This document shows, piece after piece, positions 28,216 to 37,701 of a stretch of 64,000 nucleotides of DNA. The position numbers and the translations under genes are program-made. Position 1 is the first letter of the stretch; every line of letters begins with the position of its first letter. Origin of the DNA: Pseudomonas thivervalensis (GTDB lineage: Bacteria; Pseudomonadota; Gammaproteobacteria; Pseudomonadales; Pseudomonadaceae); the NCBI RefSeq assembly GCF_001269655.1, contig NZ_LHVE01000006.1, positions 124,001 through 188,000 of the forward strand. Direction: 5' to 3'. The notes under the pieces are model-generated. The model was not told the DNA's origin, did not search any database, and saw only the letters and a list, made by a program, of their open reading frames with translations.

Positions 28216-28486
28216 GGAGAAGGCCTTGGTGGACAGTTGGAAAACCATGGAGTTTGCCCGAAAAACCGCGCTTGGATCCACATTTTCTGACGAGTCAAAG
28301 GCGCAAATCCCGCGACGATCTGCCTTGTAGCAAGGAAGCGACTATCCTTGTCAGCTCTTGTACTATAGATCCTTTCTTGTACAACCTACGGAACTTGTGC
28401 CGCCTTGGCGCTTACTCATAAAAGAGGCTCATGAAAGAGGCTTTTTTTCGTGCTCCCTCCCGTTTCCATCTTTCGAGAATGTATCT

Positions 28487-28858
28487 ATGCCCACTGCCAC
28501 TGCCACCACCCAGCCCACCATCCTGGTAGTCGAAGATGACGACATCGTGCGGATGTTGATCGTCGACGTGCTGGAGGAGTTGGAATACCAGGTGCTGGAG
28601 GCGGACGGTTGTGAGCAGGCGCTGGACTTTCTGGAGGATGCCAGCCAATCCATTGCCCTGATGATGACGGACGTCGGCCTGCCGATAATGGACGGTCGCG
28701 CACTGGCGATCGAGGCTCGCAGGAAACGGCCCGGGTTGCCGATCCTGTTTGCCAGCGGTTATGCCGAAAGCATCGATGTGCCCGGAGACATGGCAGTGAT
28801 CGGCAAACCCTTCTCCGTCGATCAGTTGCGGGACAAGATCAAACGCATTCTTTCTTGA
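28487..28858 (+). CDS. Single-domain response regulator (CheY-like)
   Basis: 123-residue receiver: VVEDDDIVR, phospho-Asp in MMTDVGLPIMDG, switch residue in FASGYA, Lys in IGKPFSVD. The start is ATG 28487 with GAGAA upstream; a longer in-frame opening from 28358 is not supported. It is divergent from the large hybrid kinase gene (271 bases between starts) and is similar in design to the receiver that ends that operon, so it may belong to the same phosphorelay. Confidence 0.88.
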   Translation: MPTATATTQPTILVVEDDDIVRMLIVDVLEELEYQVLEADGCEQALDFLEDASQSIALMMTDVGLPIMDGRALAIEARRKRPGLPILFASGYAESIDVPGDMAVIGKPFSVDQLRDKIKRILS

Positions 28859-28935
28859 GCCGGATCGCATTCTTGGTCACTATCGGCGCCCCGCGCGCCG
28901 ATGGCGCCTGATTCGCTCCGAGGAACGTCCCGCTC

Positions 28936-30228
28936 ATGCGTCACCCCACCGCCACCAAAGTCCTGGTCATCGGCTATGTCTGGCCCGAACCGCGTTCATC
29001 GGCGGCCAGTGGGCACGTCATGCAGATCCTCGACACTTTTCTCGGACAAGGCTGGGACATCACCTTCAGCAGCCCGGCCGGCCCGGGCGAGCAGCGTGCC
29101 GACCTGGTCGCGCTGGGCATCCGCGAAGTGCCCATCGAACTCAATAACAGCAGCTTCGACGCGTTCATCCAGGAACTGGCGCCGGACATTGTGCTGTTCG
29201 ACCAGTTCATGATGGAAGAACAGTTCGGCTGGCGGGTCGAAAAGCACTGCCCCGGCGCCCTGCGGGTGCTGGAGACCTCCGATCTGCAAAGCCTGCGCCA
29301 CGCCCGCCATCAGCGCCTGAAGGAGCGCCTGAAGCGCGATGAGACGAACGAGGACTTCAGCGACCTCTTCGCCCCGGCCCTGGACGAGGAATTCCAACGG
29401 ATGGCCGACACCGACCTGGCCAAGCGGGAAATCGCCGCCCTGTACCGCTGCGACCTCAACCTGATGGTGTCCGAGGTTGAAATCGAACTGTTGGTGGAAC
29501 ACTTCAAGCTGCCCCGCAACCTGCTGCACTGGTGCCCGTTGATGCTGGACCTGCGCAGCGAGCCGTTCGTACCGTTCGAGGAGCGGGCGCATTTCCTCAG
29601 CATCGGCAACTTCCGCCATGCGCCGAACTGGGACGCCGTGCTCTGGATGAAAAACGCCATCTGGCCGCTGATCCGCCAACAACTGCCGGGCGCACAACTG
29701 CATCTGTATGGCGCCTACACGCCGCCCAAGGCCGCGGCGCTGCACAACCCGGCCCAAGGCTTTCACATCATGAACTGGGCCGAGGACGCGTTGCAGGTCA
29801 TGTCGGCCGCACGTATCTGCCTGGCGCCGCTGCGTTTCGGCGCCGGCATCAAGGGCAAGCTGATCGACGCGATGCTCTGTGGCACCCCCAACGTCACCAC
29901 GCCCGTGGGGGTCGAAGCCATGCACGGTGGCATGCCCTGGCCCGGGTCGATTGCCCAGAGTGCCGAAGGCATCGCCCGCGCAGCTGTGCAGCTGTATAGC
30001 GACCAGACACGTTGGACCCAGGCCCAGGACGCAGGCCTGGCACTGCTGGGGAGCCGCTACCGGCAACAGGTGCATGGGCCGGCGCTGATCGACAGCATCA
30101 ACGCCGGCCGGGCGGACCTTGCGCAGCGACGCCGGGACAATTTCACCGGCAGCATGCTGCGTCACCACCAGCACAAAAGCACCCAATACATGTCCCAGTG
30201 GATCGAAGAAAAAAACCGCAACGGTTAA
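28936..30228 (+). CDS. Glycosyltransferase of GT-B fold (GT4-like)
   Basis: 430 residues. The N-terminus starts a Rossmann half (KVLVIGYVWPEPRSSAASGHVMQIL) as in nucleotide-sugar glycosyltransferases that act on surface polysaccharide or protein acceptors. The C-terminal half carries the donor-site pattern: FLSIGNFRHAPNWDAV, LHLYGAYTPP, and APLRFGAGIKGKLIDAMLCGTPNVTTPVG with the Glu-like position replaced. No other polysaccharide genes are adjacent, so the acceptor is unknown. GAGGAAC precedes the ATG. It sits between the receiver gene and mtlR and seems monocistronic. Confidence 0.8.
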   Translation: MRHPTATKVLVIGYVWPEPRSSAASGHVMQILDTFLGQGWDITFSSPAGPGEQRADLVALGIREVPIELNNSSFDAFIQELAPDIVLFDQFMMEEQFGWRVEKHCPGALRVLETSDLQSLRHARHQRLKERLKRDETNEDFSDLFAPALDEEFQRMADTDLAKREIAALYRCDLNLMVSEVEIELLVEHFKLPRNLLHWCPLMLDLRSEPFVPFEERAHFLSIGNFRHAPNWDAVLWMKNAIWPLIRQQLPGAQLHLYGAYTPPKAAALHNPAQGFHIMNWAEDALQVMSAARICLAPLRFGAGIKGKLIDAMLCGTPNVTTPVGVEAMHGGMPWPGSIAQSAEGIARAAVQLYSDQTRWTQAQDAGLALLGSRYRQQVHGPALIDSINAGRADLAQRRRDNFTGSMLRHHQHKSTQYMSQWIEEKNRNG

Positions 30229-30298
30229 AAGTCAGGGTGGCAGCCACTGGGCGAAGGGGGCATTATCCAACGGCGATAATAATAAAAGCGCCAGGCCC

Positions 30299-31204
30299 AT
30301 GACCCGAACAGCCAGAGTCACCGACCCCTCCTACGAGTTGATGGACGACCATAACGGGCTGTCCATCATCTATCGCCAGCACGGTTTCCCCTGCCCGCTG
30401 GTGCGCTGGCATTTCCACAAGGAATACGAGCTGCACTTGATCGTCGCCAGTTCCGGCAAGGTGTTCATTGGCGACTACATCGGCAACTTCTATCCCCAGT
30501 CACTGTTTCTCACCGGTCCCAATCTGCCCCACAACTGGATCAGCCAGGTGGCCGAGGACGAAGTGGTGCCCAAGCGCGACATGCTGGTGAACTTCACCGA
30601 CGAGTTGTTCGAAAGCGGCCACCAGGTATTCGCCGAACTCAAAACGGTCGCACCGCTGCTCGAACGCGCCCAATACGGCATCGAGTTCCGCTGCAAGCGC
30701 ACCATCCGCCAGGCCATGACCCTGATGCAGCGCATCGCCGACTCCCAGGGCATGAGCCGCCTGGGGCATTTTTTCATCCTGATGGAGCTGCTGGCCGCCA
30801 CGGATGACTACCAATTGCTGTCCGGCGCGACCGCCCCGCAAACGGCGGACGAACACAGCATCGACCGCACCAACCGCGCCGTGGACTACATCTTCGCCCA
30901 TTACGCCCGGGAACTGCCCCTGGAAGAAGTCGCCGAGCACCTGGGCATGAAACCGACCTATTTCAGCCGGGTGTTCAAACAGGCTACTGGCCGTTGCTTC
31001 ATCGAGTTCGTCAATCGCCTGCGCATCAGCAAATCCTGCGAACTGCTGGCCGACGGCGACAAGCCGGTGACCGATGTGTGCTTTGAATCGGGCTTCAACA
31101 ACATCTCCAATTTCAACCGGCGCTTCCAGCAGCTCAAGGGCATGACCCCCTCCCACTACCGGCGGCTGGCGGTGCAGCGATTGACCGAGCAGAACCAGGG
31201 CTGA
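30299..31204 (+). CDS. mtlR: Mannitol operon activator, AraC family
   Basis: 301 residues. An N-terminal cupin-like sensing domain (VRWHFHKEYELHLIV) precedes the two helix-turn-helix motifs of the AraC family (LPLEEVAEHLGMKPTYFSRVFKQ and KPVTDVCFESGFNNISNFNRRF). Its length and position directly before mtlE match MtlR of P. fluorescens, which activates the mtl operon with mannitol, sorbitol or arabitol. The ATG at 30299 is preferred over upstream frames overlapping the glycosyltransferase gene. A REP pair separates it from the mtlE promoter. Confidence 0.93.
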   Translation: MTRTARVTDPSYELMDDHNGLSIIYRQHGFPCPLVRWHFHKEYELHLIVASSGKVFIGDYIGNFYPQSLFLTGPNLPHNWISQVAEDEVVPKRDMLVNFTDELFESGHQVFAELKTVAPLLERAQYGIEFRCKRTIRQAMTLMQRIADSQGMSRLGHFFILMELLAATDDYQLLSGATAPQTADEHSIDRTNRAVDYIFAHYARELPLEEVAEHLGMKPTYFSRVFKQATGRCFIEFVNRLRISKSCELLADGDKPVTDVCFESGFNNISNFNRRFQQLKGMTPSHYRRLAVQRLTEQNQG

Positions 31205-31230
31205 CACTTTTTTCGACCCGACAGGTCCTC

Positions 31231-31324
31231 TGTGGCGAGGGAGCTTGCTCCCGCTGGGCTGCGCAGCAGACCCAAAAAAACAGGGCCGCTGCGCGCCCCA
31301 GCGGGAGCAAGCTCCCTCGCCACA
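31231..31324. repeat. REP pair, family A (mtlR-mtlE gap)
   Basis: Arms TGTGGCGAGGGAGCTTGCTC and GAGCAAGCTCCCTCGCCACA. Placed 27 bases after mtlR, so it may terminate or stabilise its transcript. Confidence 0.9.
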
Positions 31325-31353
31325 AGGGCCCTTCGTTGACCACGCCTCTGTGC

Positions 31354-31381
31354 AAGTGCAAAAAAGTATCAGTCAAAGTGC
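31354..31381 (+). promoter_or_regulatory. Candidate MtlR activator site
   Basis: AAGTGC occurs at 31354 and again at 31376, 22 bases apart (two helical turns), the direct-repeat geometry typical of AraC proteins. The second half-site ends ten bases before the -35 element of the mtlE promoter. Confidence 0.5.
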
Positions 31382-31391
31382 GACGGATGAT

Positions 31392-31420
31392 TTGTCACGC
31401 CGTTCATTGAAGGCTGTAAT
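31392..31420 (+). promoter_or_regulatory. Predicted sigma-70 promoter of mtlE
   Basis: TTGTCA (5/6) and TGTAAT (5/6) are separated by exactly 17 bases. The inferred transcription start is near 31427, leaving a leader of about 80 bases before the mtlE ATG, which has AAAAGGAG upstream. Confidence 0.65.
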
Positions 31421-31505
31421 CAGCGCACATTCTTCCCTTCATCCGGAAGACACAAAAACAATAACTGTCCTTCTGTAGCCTTCGGGCGCGGAAAAGGAGT
31501 GCGCG

Positions 31506-32816
31506 ATGAAACCTTCGGTAAAAGCTCTGCTTGTCTCCACCTGCATGACCCTCAGCAGCGTCAGCTTCGGCGCAGAGACCCTCACCATTGCCACGGTCAA
31601 CAACAGCGACATGATCCGCATGCAAAAGCTCTCGAAAACCTTCGAAGCCGAGCATCCGGACATCAAGCTCAATTGGGTGGTACTCGAAGAAAACGTCCTG
31701 CGTCAACGCCTGACCACCGACATCGCCACCCAAGGCGGACAGTTCGACGTGCTGACCATTGGCATGTACGAAGCTGCACTCTGGGGCGCCAAAGGCTGGC
31801 TGGAACCAATGAAAGACCTGCCGGCCTCCTACGACCTCGACGACGTGTTCCCCTCCGTGCGCGATGGCTTGTCGGTCAAGGGCTCGCTGTACGCCCTGCC
31901 GTTCTACGCCGAAAGCTCGATCACCTATTACCGCACGGACCTGTTCAAGAACGCCGGGCTGACCATGCCTGAGCACCCGACCTGGACCCAGATTGGTGAG
32001 TTCGCAGAAAAACTCACCGACAAATCCAAGGAACAATATGGCCTGTGCCTGCGGGGCAAGGCTGGTTGGGGTGAGAACATGGCGCTGATCACGACCCTGG
32101 CCAACGGCTTTGGCGCACGCTGGTTCGATGAGAAGTGGCAGCCGCAGTTCAATGGGCCCGAGTGGAAGGATGCCCTGAACTTCTACGTCGACAACATGAA
32201 GAAATCCGGCCCGCCGGGTGCTTCCAGCAACGGTTTCAACGAGAACCTGGCGCTGTTCAACAGCGGCAAGTGCGCAATCTGGATCGATGCCAGCGTCGCG
32301 GGTTCGTTCGTGACCGACAAGACTCAGAGCAAGGTGGCCGATCACGTCGGCTTCACCTTCGCCCCCCACGAAAAAACCGATAAAGGCACCTCGTGGATGT
32401 ACTCCTGGTCCCTGGCCATCCCGACCAGTTCCAAAGCCAAGGACGCGGCCAAGGTCTTTACCACTTGGGCAACGTCCAAGGAGTACAACCAACTGGTCGC
32501 CAAGACCGACGGCATCGCCAACGTACCGCCGGGCACCCGCACTTCGACCTACAGCGACGAATACATGAAGGCCGCGCCGTTTGCCAAGGTGACGCTGGAA
32601 TCGTTGAAAGTCGCCGACCCCAAAGCCCCTACCCTCAAGCCCGTGCCCTACATCGGCATTCAGTTGGTGACCATTCCCGAGTTCCAGGCCATCGGCACCC
32701 AGGTGGGCAAGTTCTTCTCGGGCGCCCTGACCGGCCAGCAAACCGTGGACCAGGCGTTGACCGCCGCGCAGTCCACCACTGAACGCGAGATGAAGCGCGC
32801 CGGGTATCCCAAGTAA
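31506..32816 (+). CDS. mtlE: Mannitol/polyol ABC transporter substrate-binding protein
   Basis: 436 residues, exported to the periplasm by a signal peptide ending near SVSFGAE. The mature sequence is a family 1 sugar-binding protein (TLTIATVNNSDMIRMQKLSKTFEAEHPDIKLNWV, and TYYRTDLFKNAGL). It captures mannitol and related polyols (sorbitol, arabitol) for MtlFGK, as shown for the P. fluorescens operon. It is the first structural gene after the MtlR-dependent promoter. The REP pair after it may let mtlE mRNA accumulate above that of the permease genes. Confidence 0.95.
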   Translation: MKPSVKALLVSTCMTLSSVSFGAETLTIATVNNSDMIRMQKLSKTFEAEHPDIKLNWVVLEENVLRQRLTTDIATQGGQFDVLTIGMYEAALWGAKGWLEPMKDLPASYDLDDVFPSVRDGLSVKGSLYALPFYAESSITYYRTDLFKNAGLTMPEHPTWTQIGEFAEKLTDKSKEQYGLCLRGKAGWGENMALITTLANGFGARWFDEKWQPQFNGPEWKDALNFYVDNMKKSGPPGASSNGFNENLALFNSGKCAIWIDASVAGSFVTDKTQSKVADHVGFTFAPHEKTDKGTSWMYSWSLAIPTSSKAKDAAKVFTTWATSKEYNQLVAKTDGIANVPPGTRTSTYSDEYMKAAPFAKVTLESLKVADPKAPTLKPVPYIGIQLVTIPEFQAIGTQVGKFFSGALTGQQTVDQALTAAQSTTEREMKRAGYPK

Positions 32817-32835
32817 AGGTTTGTAAACATCCATT

Positions 32836-32950
32836 TGTGGCGAGGGAGCTTGCTCCCGCTGGCGGGCGAAGCCCGTCCTGGCGATCGAAAGGATTGCCTA
32901 TCGGCATGGGCCCGCTGCGCGGTCCAGCGGGAGCAAGCTCCCTCGCCACA
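32836..32950. repeat. REP pair, family A (mtlE-mtlF gap)
   Basis: Same outer arms as the other family A elements but a longer spacer of about 75 bases. It lies inside the operon, like the REP between malE and malF of E. coli, where it protects upstream mRNA. Confidence 0.9.
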
Positions 32951-32979
32951 GGGAATGCGTCGCATAAGAGTAAGCACTC

Positions 32980-33915
32980 ATGAATAGCTCAACTACAACC
33001 GCCAAAGCCCCCATCGAGATCGCTCCGCCGCCGGCACGCAAGATCCGCCTGGCCAACCCCGGCTGGTTCCTGGTCAGCCCTTCGGTGGGCTTGTTGCTGC
33101 TGTGGATGATCGTGCCGCTGGGCATGACCGTCTACTTCTCGATGATCCGCTACAACCTGCTCTATCCCGGCGAAAACGAGTTCGTGGGGCTGGAGAACTT
33201 CACCTATTTCCTGACCGACTCGGGTTTCATGCCCGGCGCCACCAATACCCTGTTGCTGGTGGGCAGCGTGTTACTGATCAGTATCGTCCTCGGGGTATTG
33301 ATCAGTGCGCTGCTGGAGGCCAGTGAGTTTTTTGGCCGCGGCATCGTCCGGGTGCTGCTGATCTCGCCGTTCTTCATCATGCCCACCGTCGGTGCGCTGA
33401 TCTGGAAGAACCTGATCTTCCACCCGGTCTCGGGCATCCTCGCCTCGGTGTGGAAGCTGTTCGGCGCCCAGCCGGTGGACTGGCTGGCCCATTACCCGCT
33501 GTTGTCGATCATTATCATCGTGAGCTGGCAATGGCTGCCGTTCGCGATCCTGATCCTGATGACCGCCATGCAGTCGCTGGACCAGGAACAGAAAGAGGCC
33601 GCCCGCCTGGACGGTGCCGGCCCGATCGCGATCTTCTGGCACCTGACCCTGCCGCACCTGGCCCGGCCAATTGCCGTGGTACTGATGATCGAAACGATCT
33701 TCCTGCTGTCGGTGTTCGCCGAGATCTTCACCACCACCAACGGTGGCCCCGGCTATGCCTCCACCAACCTGGCGTACCTGATCTACAACCAGGCGCTGGT
33801 GCAGTTCGACGTCGGCATGGCTTCGGCCGGTGGCCTGATTGCCGTGGTCATTGCCAACATCGCCGCCATCATCCTGGTCCGGATGATCGGCAAAAACCTC
33901 ACCGACAAGCATTGA
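32980..33915 (+). CDS. mtlF: Mannitol/polyol ABC transporter permease
   Basis: 311-residue inner-membrane subunit with about six membrane helices; the N-terminal helix is preceded by a roughly 30-residue cytosolic Pro/Ala-rich lead. The EAA loop that docks on the ATPase is visible as EAARLDGAGPIAIFWHLTLPHLARP. It pairs with MtlG to form the channel. mtlG begins 10 bases downstream. Confidence 0.95.
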   Translation: MNSSTTTAKAPIEIAPPPARKIRLANPGWFLVSPSVGLLLLWMIVPLGMTVYFSMIRYNLLYPGENEFVGLENFTYFLTDSGFMPGATNTLLLVGSVLLISIVLGVLISALLEASEFFGRGIVRVLLISPFFIMPTVGALIWKNLIFHPVSGILASVWKLFGAQPVDWLAHYPLLSIIIIVSWQWLPFAILILMTAMQSLDQEQKEAARLDGAGPIAIFWHLTLPHLARPIAVVLMIETIFLLSVFAEIFTTTNGGPGYASTNLAYLIYNQALVQFDVGMASAGGLIAVVIANIAAIILVRMIGKNLTDKH

Positions 33916-33925
33916 GGCCGTCGCC

Positions 33926-34756
33926 ATGACTCTTCAACAATCCCGTCGCCTGCAAAGCCTGCTGCTGGGCACGCTGGCCTGGGCCATCGCGGTCCTGATC
34001 TTCTTTCCGATCTTCTGGATGGTGCTGACCAGCTTCAAGACCGAAATCGACGCGTTCGCCACGCCGCCGCAGTTCATCTTCGCACCGACCCTGGAGAACT
34101 ACCTGCACATCAACGAGCGCAGCAATTACTTCAGCTTCGCCTGGAACTCGGTGGTGATTTCCTTCAGCGCCACCGCCCTGTGCCTGCTGATCGCGGTGCC
34201 GGCGGCCTACTCCATGGCGTTCTATGAAACCCAGCGCACCAAAGGCACGTTGCTGTGGATGCTCTCCACCAAAATGCTGCCGCCGGTGGGCGTGCTGATG
34301 CCGATCTACCTGCTGGCCAAGCAATTTGGCCTGCTGGACACGCGGATCGCGCTGATCATCATCTACACCTTGATCAACCTGCCCATCGTGGTCTGGATGA
34401 TTTACACCTACTTCAAGGACATCCCTCGCGACATCCTCGAGGCCGCACGCCTGGATGGCGCCACGCTCTGGCAGGAAATGGTCCGCGTGCTGCTGCCGAT
34501 CGCCAAGGGCGGCCTGGCGTCCACCGTACTGCTGTCGCTGATCCTGTGCTGGAACGAGGCGTTCTGGTCGCTGAACCTCACCTCCTCCAAGGCCGCCCCC
34601 CTGACGGCGCTGATCGCCTCCTATTCCAGCCCGGAAGGTTTGTTCTGGGCCAAGTTATCGGCCGTCTCGACCCTGGCCTGTGCGCCGATCCTGATCTTTG
34701 GCTGGATCAGCCAGAAACAGCTGGTGCGCGGTTTGTCCTTCGGCGCGGTGAAATGA
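33926..34756 (+). CDS. mtlG: Mannitol/polyol ABC transporter permease
   Basis: 276-residue MalG-like permease with six membrane helices. EAA loop: EAARLDGATLWQEMVRVLLPIAKGG. The C-terminus ends LVRGLSFGAVK, the usual LxxGLxxGAVK close of this family. A family C REP pair follows before mtlK. Confidence 0.95.
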   Translation: MTLQQSRRLQSLLLGTLAWAIAVLIFFPIFWMVLTSFKTEIDAFATPPQFIFAPTLENYLHINERSNYFSFAWNSVVISFSATALCLLIAVPAAYSMAFYETQRTKGTLLWMLSTKMLPPVGVLMPIYLLAKQFGLLDTRIALIIIYTLINLPIVVWMIYTYFKDIPRDILEAARLDGATLWQEMVRVLLPIAKGGLASTVLLSLILCWNEAFWSLNLTSSKAAPLTALIASYSSPEGLFWAKLSAVSTLACAPILIFGWISQKQLVRGLSFGAVK

Positions 34757-34762
34757 ACCGTC

Positions 34763-34856
34763 AAAAGATCGCAGGCTTCGCCAGCTCCTACACACAGCTC
34801 ACAGCCTCCGCAATCCCTGTAGGAGCTGCCGAGTGCAACGAGGCTGCGATCTTTCC
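34763..34856. repeat. REP pair, family C (mtlG-mtlK gap)
   Basis: AAAAGATCGCAGGCTTCG with CCAGCTCCTAC on the left and GTAGGAGCTGCCGAG with GAGGCTGCGATCTTTCC on the right. Orientation is reversed relative to the copies at 46942 and 59054. Confidence 0.88.
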
Positions 34857-34894
34857 CAGCCAACTGAATAAATGACAAGTGGAGGCCCATCATC

Positions 34895-35998
<1,104 letters not shown>

Positions 35999-36013
35999 TT
36001 GCCGAGACTTGTG

Positions 36014-37495
36014 ATGAAACTCAACCGACAAAACCTGCACAACCTCAACCCCGAAGTCGCCCTGCCGGCCTACCCTCTGGGCGACATCCGCCAGGGCATC
36101 GCCCACATCGGCGTCGGTGGTTTCCACCGGGCTCACCAGGCGTACTACACCGATGCACTGATGAACACCGGCGCCGACCTGGACTGGGCCATCTGCGGCG
36201 TGGGCCTGCGGGCCGAGGACCGCCGAGCCCGGGATGACCTGGCCAGCCAGGACTACCTCTTCACCCTGTACGAACTGGGCGACACCGATGACACCGAAGT
36301 CCGGGTGATCGGCGCGATCAATGACATGTTGCTGGCCGAAGACGGCGCCCAGGCGCTGATCGACAAACTGGCCGACCCGCAGATCCGCATCGTCTCGCTG
36401 ACCATCACCGAAGGTGGCTATTGCATCGACGACAGCAATGGCGAGTTCATGGCCCACCTGTCGCAGATCCAGCACGACCTGGCCCATCCCGAAGCACCGA
36501 AGACCGTCTTCGGCTTCCTCTGTGCCGCCCTGGCCAAGCGCCGTGCTGAGGGGACGCCAGCGTTCACGCTGATGTCCTGCGATAACCTGCCCCACAACGG
36601 CGCCGTGACTCGCAAGGCGTTGCTGGCGTTTGCCGCGCTGCGCGACCCGGAACTGGGCCGATGGATCGACGCAAACGTGAGTTTTCCCAACGCCATGGTC
36701 GATCGCATCACGCCCATGACCAGCGTGGCCCATCGCTTGCAGTTGCATGACGAACATGGTGTCGACGACGCCTGGCCGGTGGTCTGCGAACCGTTCGTGC
36801 AATGGGTGCTGGAAGACAAATTCGTCAACGGTCGTCCGGCCTGGGAAAAGGTCGGCGTGCAGTTCACCGATGACGTTTCCCCCTATGAGGAAATGAAAAT
36901 CAAGCTGCTCAACGGCAGCCACCTGGCGTTGACCTACCTGGGCTTTCTCAAGGGTTATCGCTTCGTCCACGAGACCATGAACGATCCGCTGTTCGTGCGT
37001 TACATGCGCACCTACATGGACCTGGACGTGACGCCGCAACTGGCGCCAGTACCGGGCATCGACCTGACCTACTACAAGAACACCCTGGTGGAGCGTTTTT
37101 CCAACCAGGCGATTGCCGACCAATTGGAACGGGTCTGTTCAGACGGCTCGTCGAAGTTTCCAAAATTCACCGTCCCGACCATCAATCGCCTGATTGCCGA
37201 CGGCAGTGAAACCCGCCGTGCCGCGCTGGTCGTCGCGGCCTGGGCGGTGTACCTGAAGGGCGTAGACGAAAACGGCGTGACCTATTCGATCCCGGACCCA
37301 CGGGCGGCGTTCTGCCAGGCATTGGTGGCCGACGATGCGCTGGTGACCCAGCGGGTGCTGGAGGTAGAAGAAATCTTCGGTACCGCGATCCCCCGCTCCC
37401 CCGAATTCGTGGCAGCCTTCGAATGGTGCTGCAACAGCTTGCGCGAGCACGGAGTCACACGGACACTTGAGCGGGTACTGGCGGACGCGAACTAA
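36014..37495 (+). CDS. mtlD: Mannitol 2-dehydrogenase
   Basis: 493 residues, the length of the P. fluorescens enzyme, to which long segments (GIAHIGVGGFHRAHQAYYTD; FPKFTVPTINRLIADG) correspond from memory. It oxidises D-mannitol to D-fructose (and arabitol to xylulose, sorbitol to fructose) with NAD+. The catalytic Lys is residue 295 in EEMKIKLLNGSH, with the Asn and His of NGSH completing the site. Zinc-independent long-chain dehydrogenase. Start at 36014 gives the known MKLNRQNL-like N-terminus; an upstream ATG adds five residues. Confidence 0.96.
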   Translation: MKLNRQNLHNLNPEVALPAYPLGDIRQGIAHIGVGGFHRAHQAYYTDALMNTGADLDWAICGVGLRAEDRRARDDLASQDYLFTLYELGDTDDTEVRVIGAINDMLLAEDGAQALIDKLADPQIRIVSLTITEGGYCIDDSNGEFMAHLSQIQHDLAHPEAPKTVFGFLCAALAKRRAEGTPAFTLMSCDNLPHNGAVTRKALLAFAALRDPELGRWIDANVSFPNAMVDRITPMTSVAHRLQLHDEHGVDDAWPVVCEPFVQWVLEDKFVNGRPAWEKVGVQFTDDVSPYEEMKIKLLNGSHLALTYLGFLKGYRFVHETMNDPLFVRYMRTYMDLDVTPQLAPVPGIDLTYYKNTLVERFSNQAIADQLERVCSDGSSKFPKFTVPTINRLIADGSETRRAALVVAAWAVYLKGVDENGVTYSIPDPRAAFCQALVADDALVTQRVLEVEEIFGTAIPRSPEFVAAFEWCCNSLREHGVTRTLERVLADAN

Positions 37496-37515
37496 GCTCG
37501 ACGCGCCCCGCTCTC

Positions 37516-37638
37516 TGTGGCGAGGGAGCTTGCTCCCGCTGGGTTGCGAAGCGACCCCATGGATTTGTCAGGCTCACCGCGTTGCCTGGCCTTGGGGGGC
37601 TGCTGCGCAGCCCAGCGGGAGCAAGCTCCCTCGCCACA
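37516..37638. repeat. REP pair, family A (mtlD-mtlY gap)
   Basis: Arms TGTGGCGAGGGAGCTTGCTC and its complement ending in CCTCGCCACA, with a spacer of about 80 bases. Fourth REP unit within or beside the mtl operon. Confidence 0.9.
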
Positions 37639-37701
37639 GAGGTGTTTGCTGACCAAACTGCTATTACCTGTTGGTTATTGATCTGACGACCGAGGATTTC
37701 C

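Noticed and set aside
25444..28290. 948-codon open frame on the plus strand
   Set aside because: Antisense to the large hybrid kinase, no domains, Gln/His/Leu-rich shadow composition.
28421..28450. AAAGAGGCT direct repeat followed by a T run as a terminator
   Set aside because: The two copies are direct, not inverted, so no stem forms; it lies in the leader of the receiver gene.
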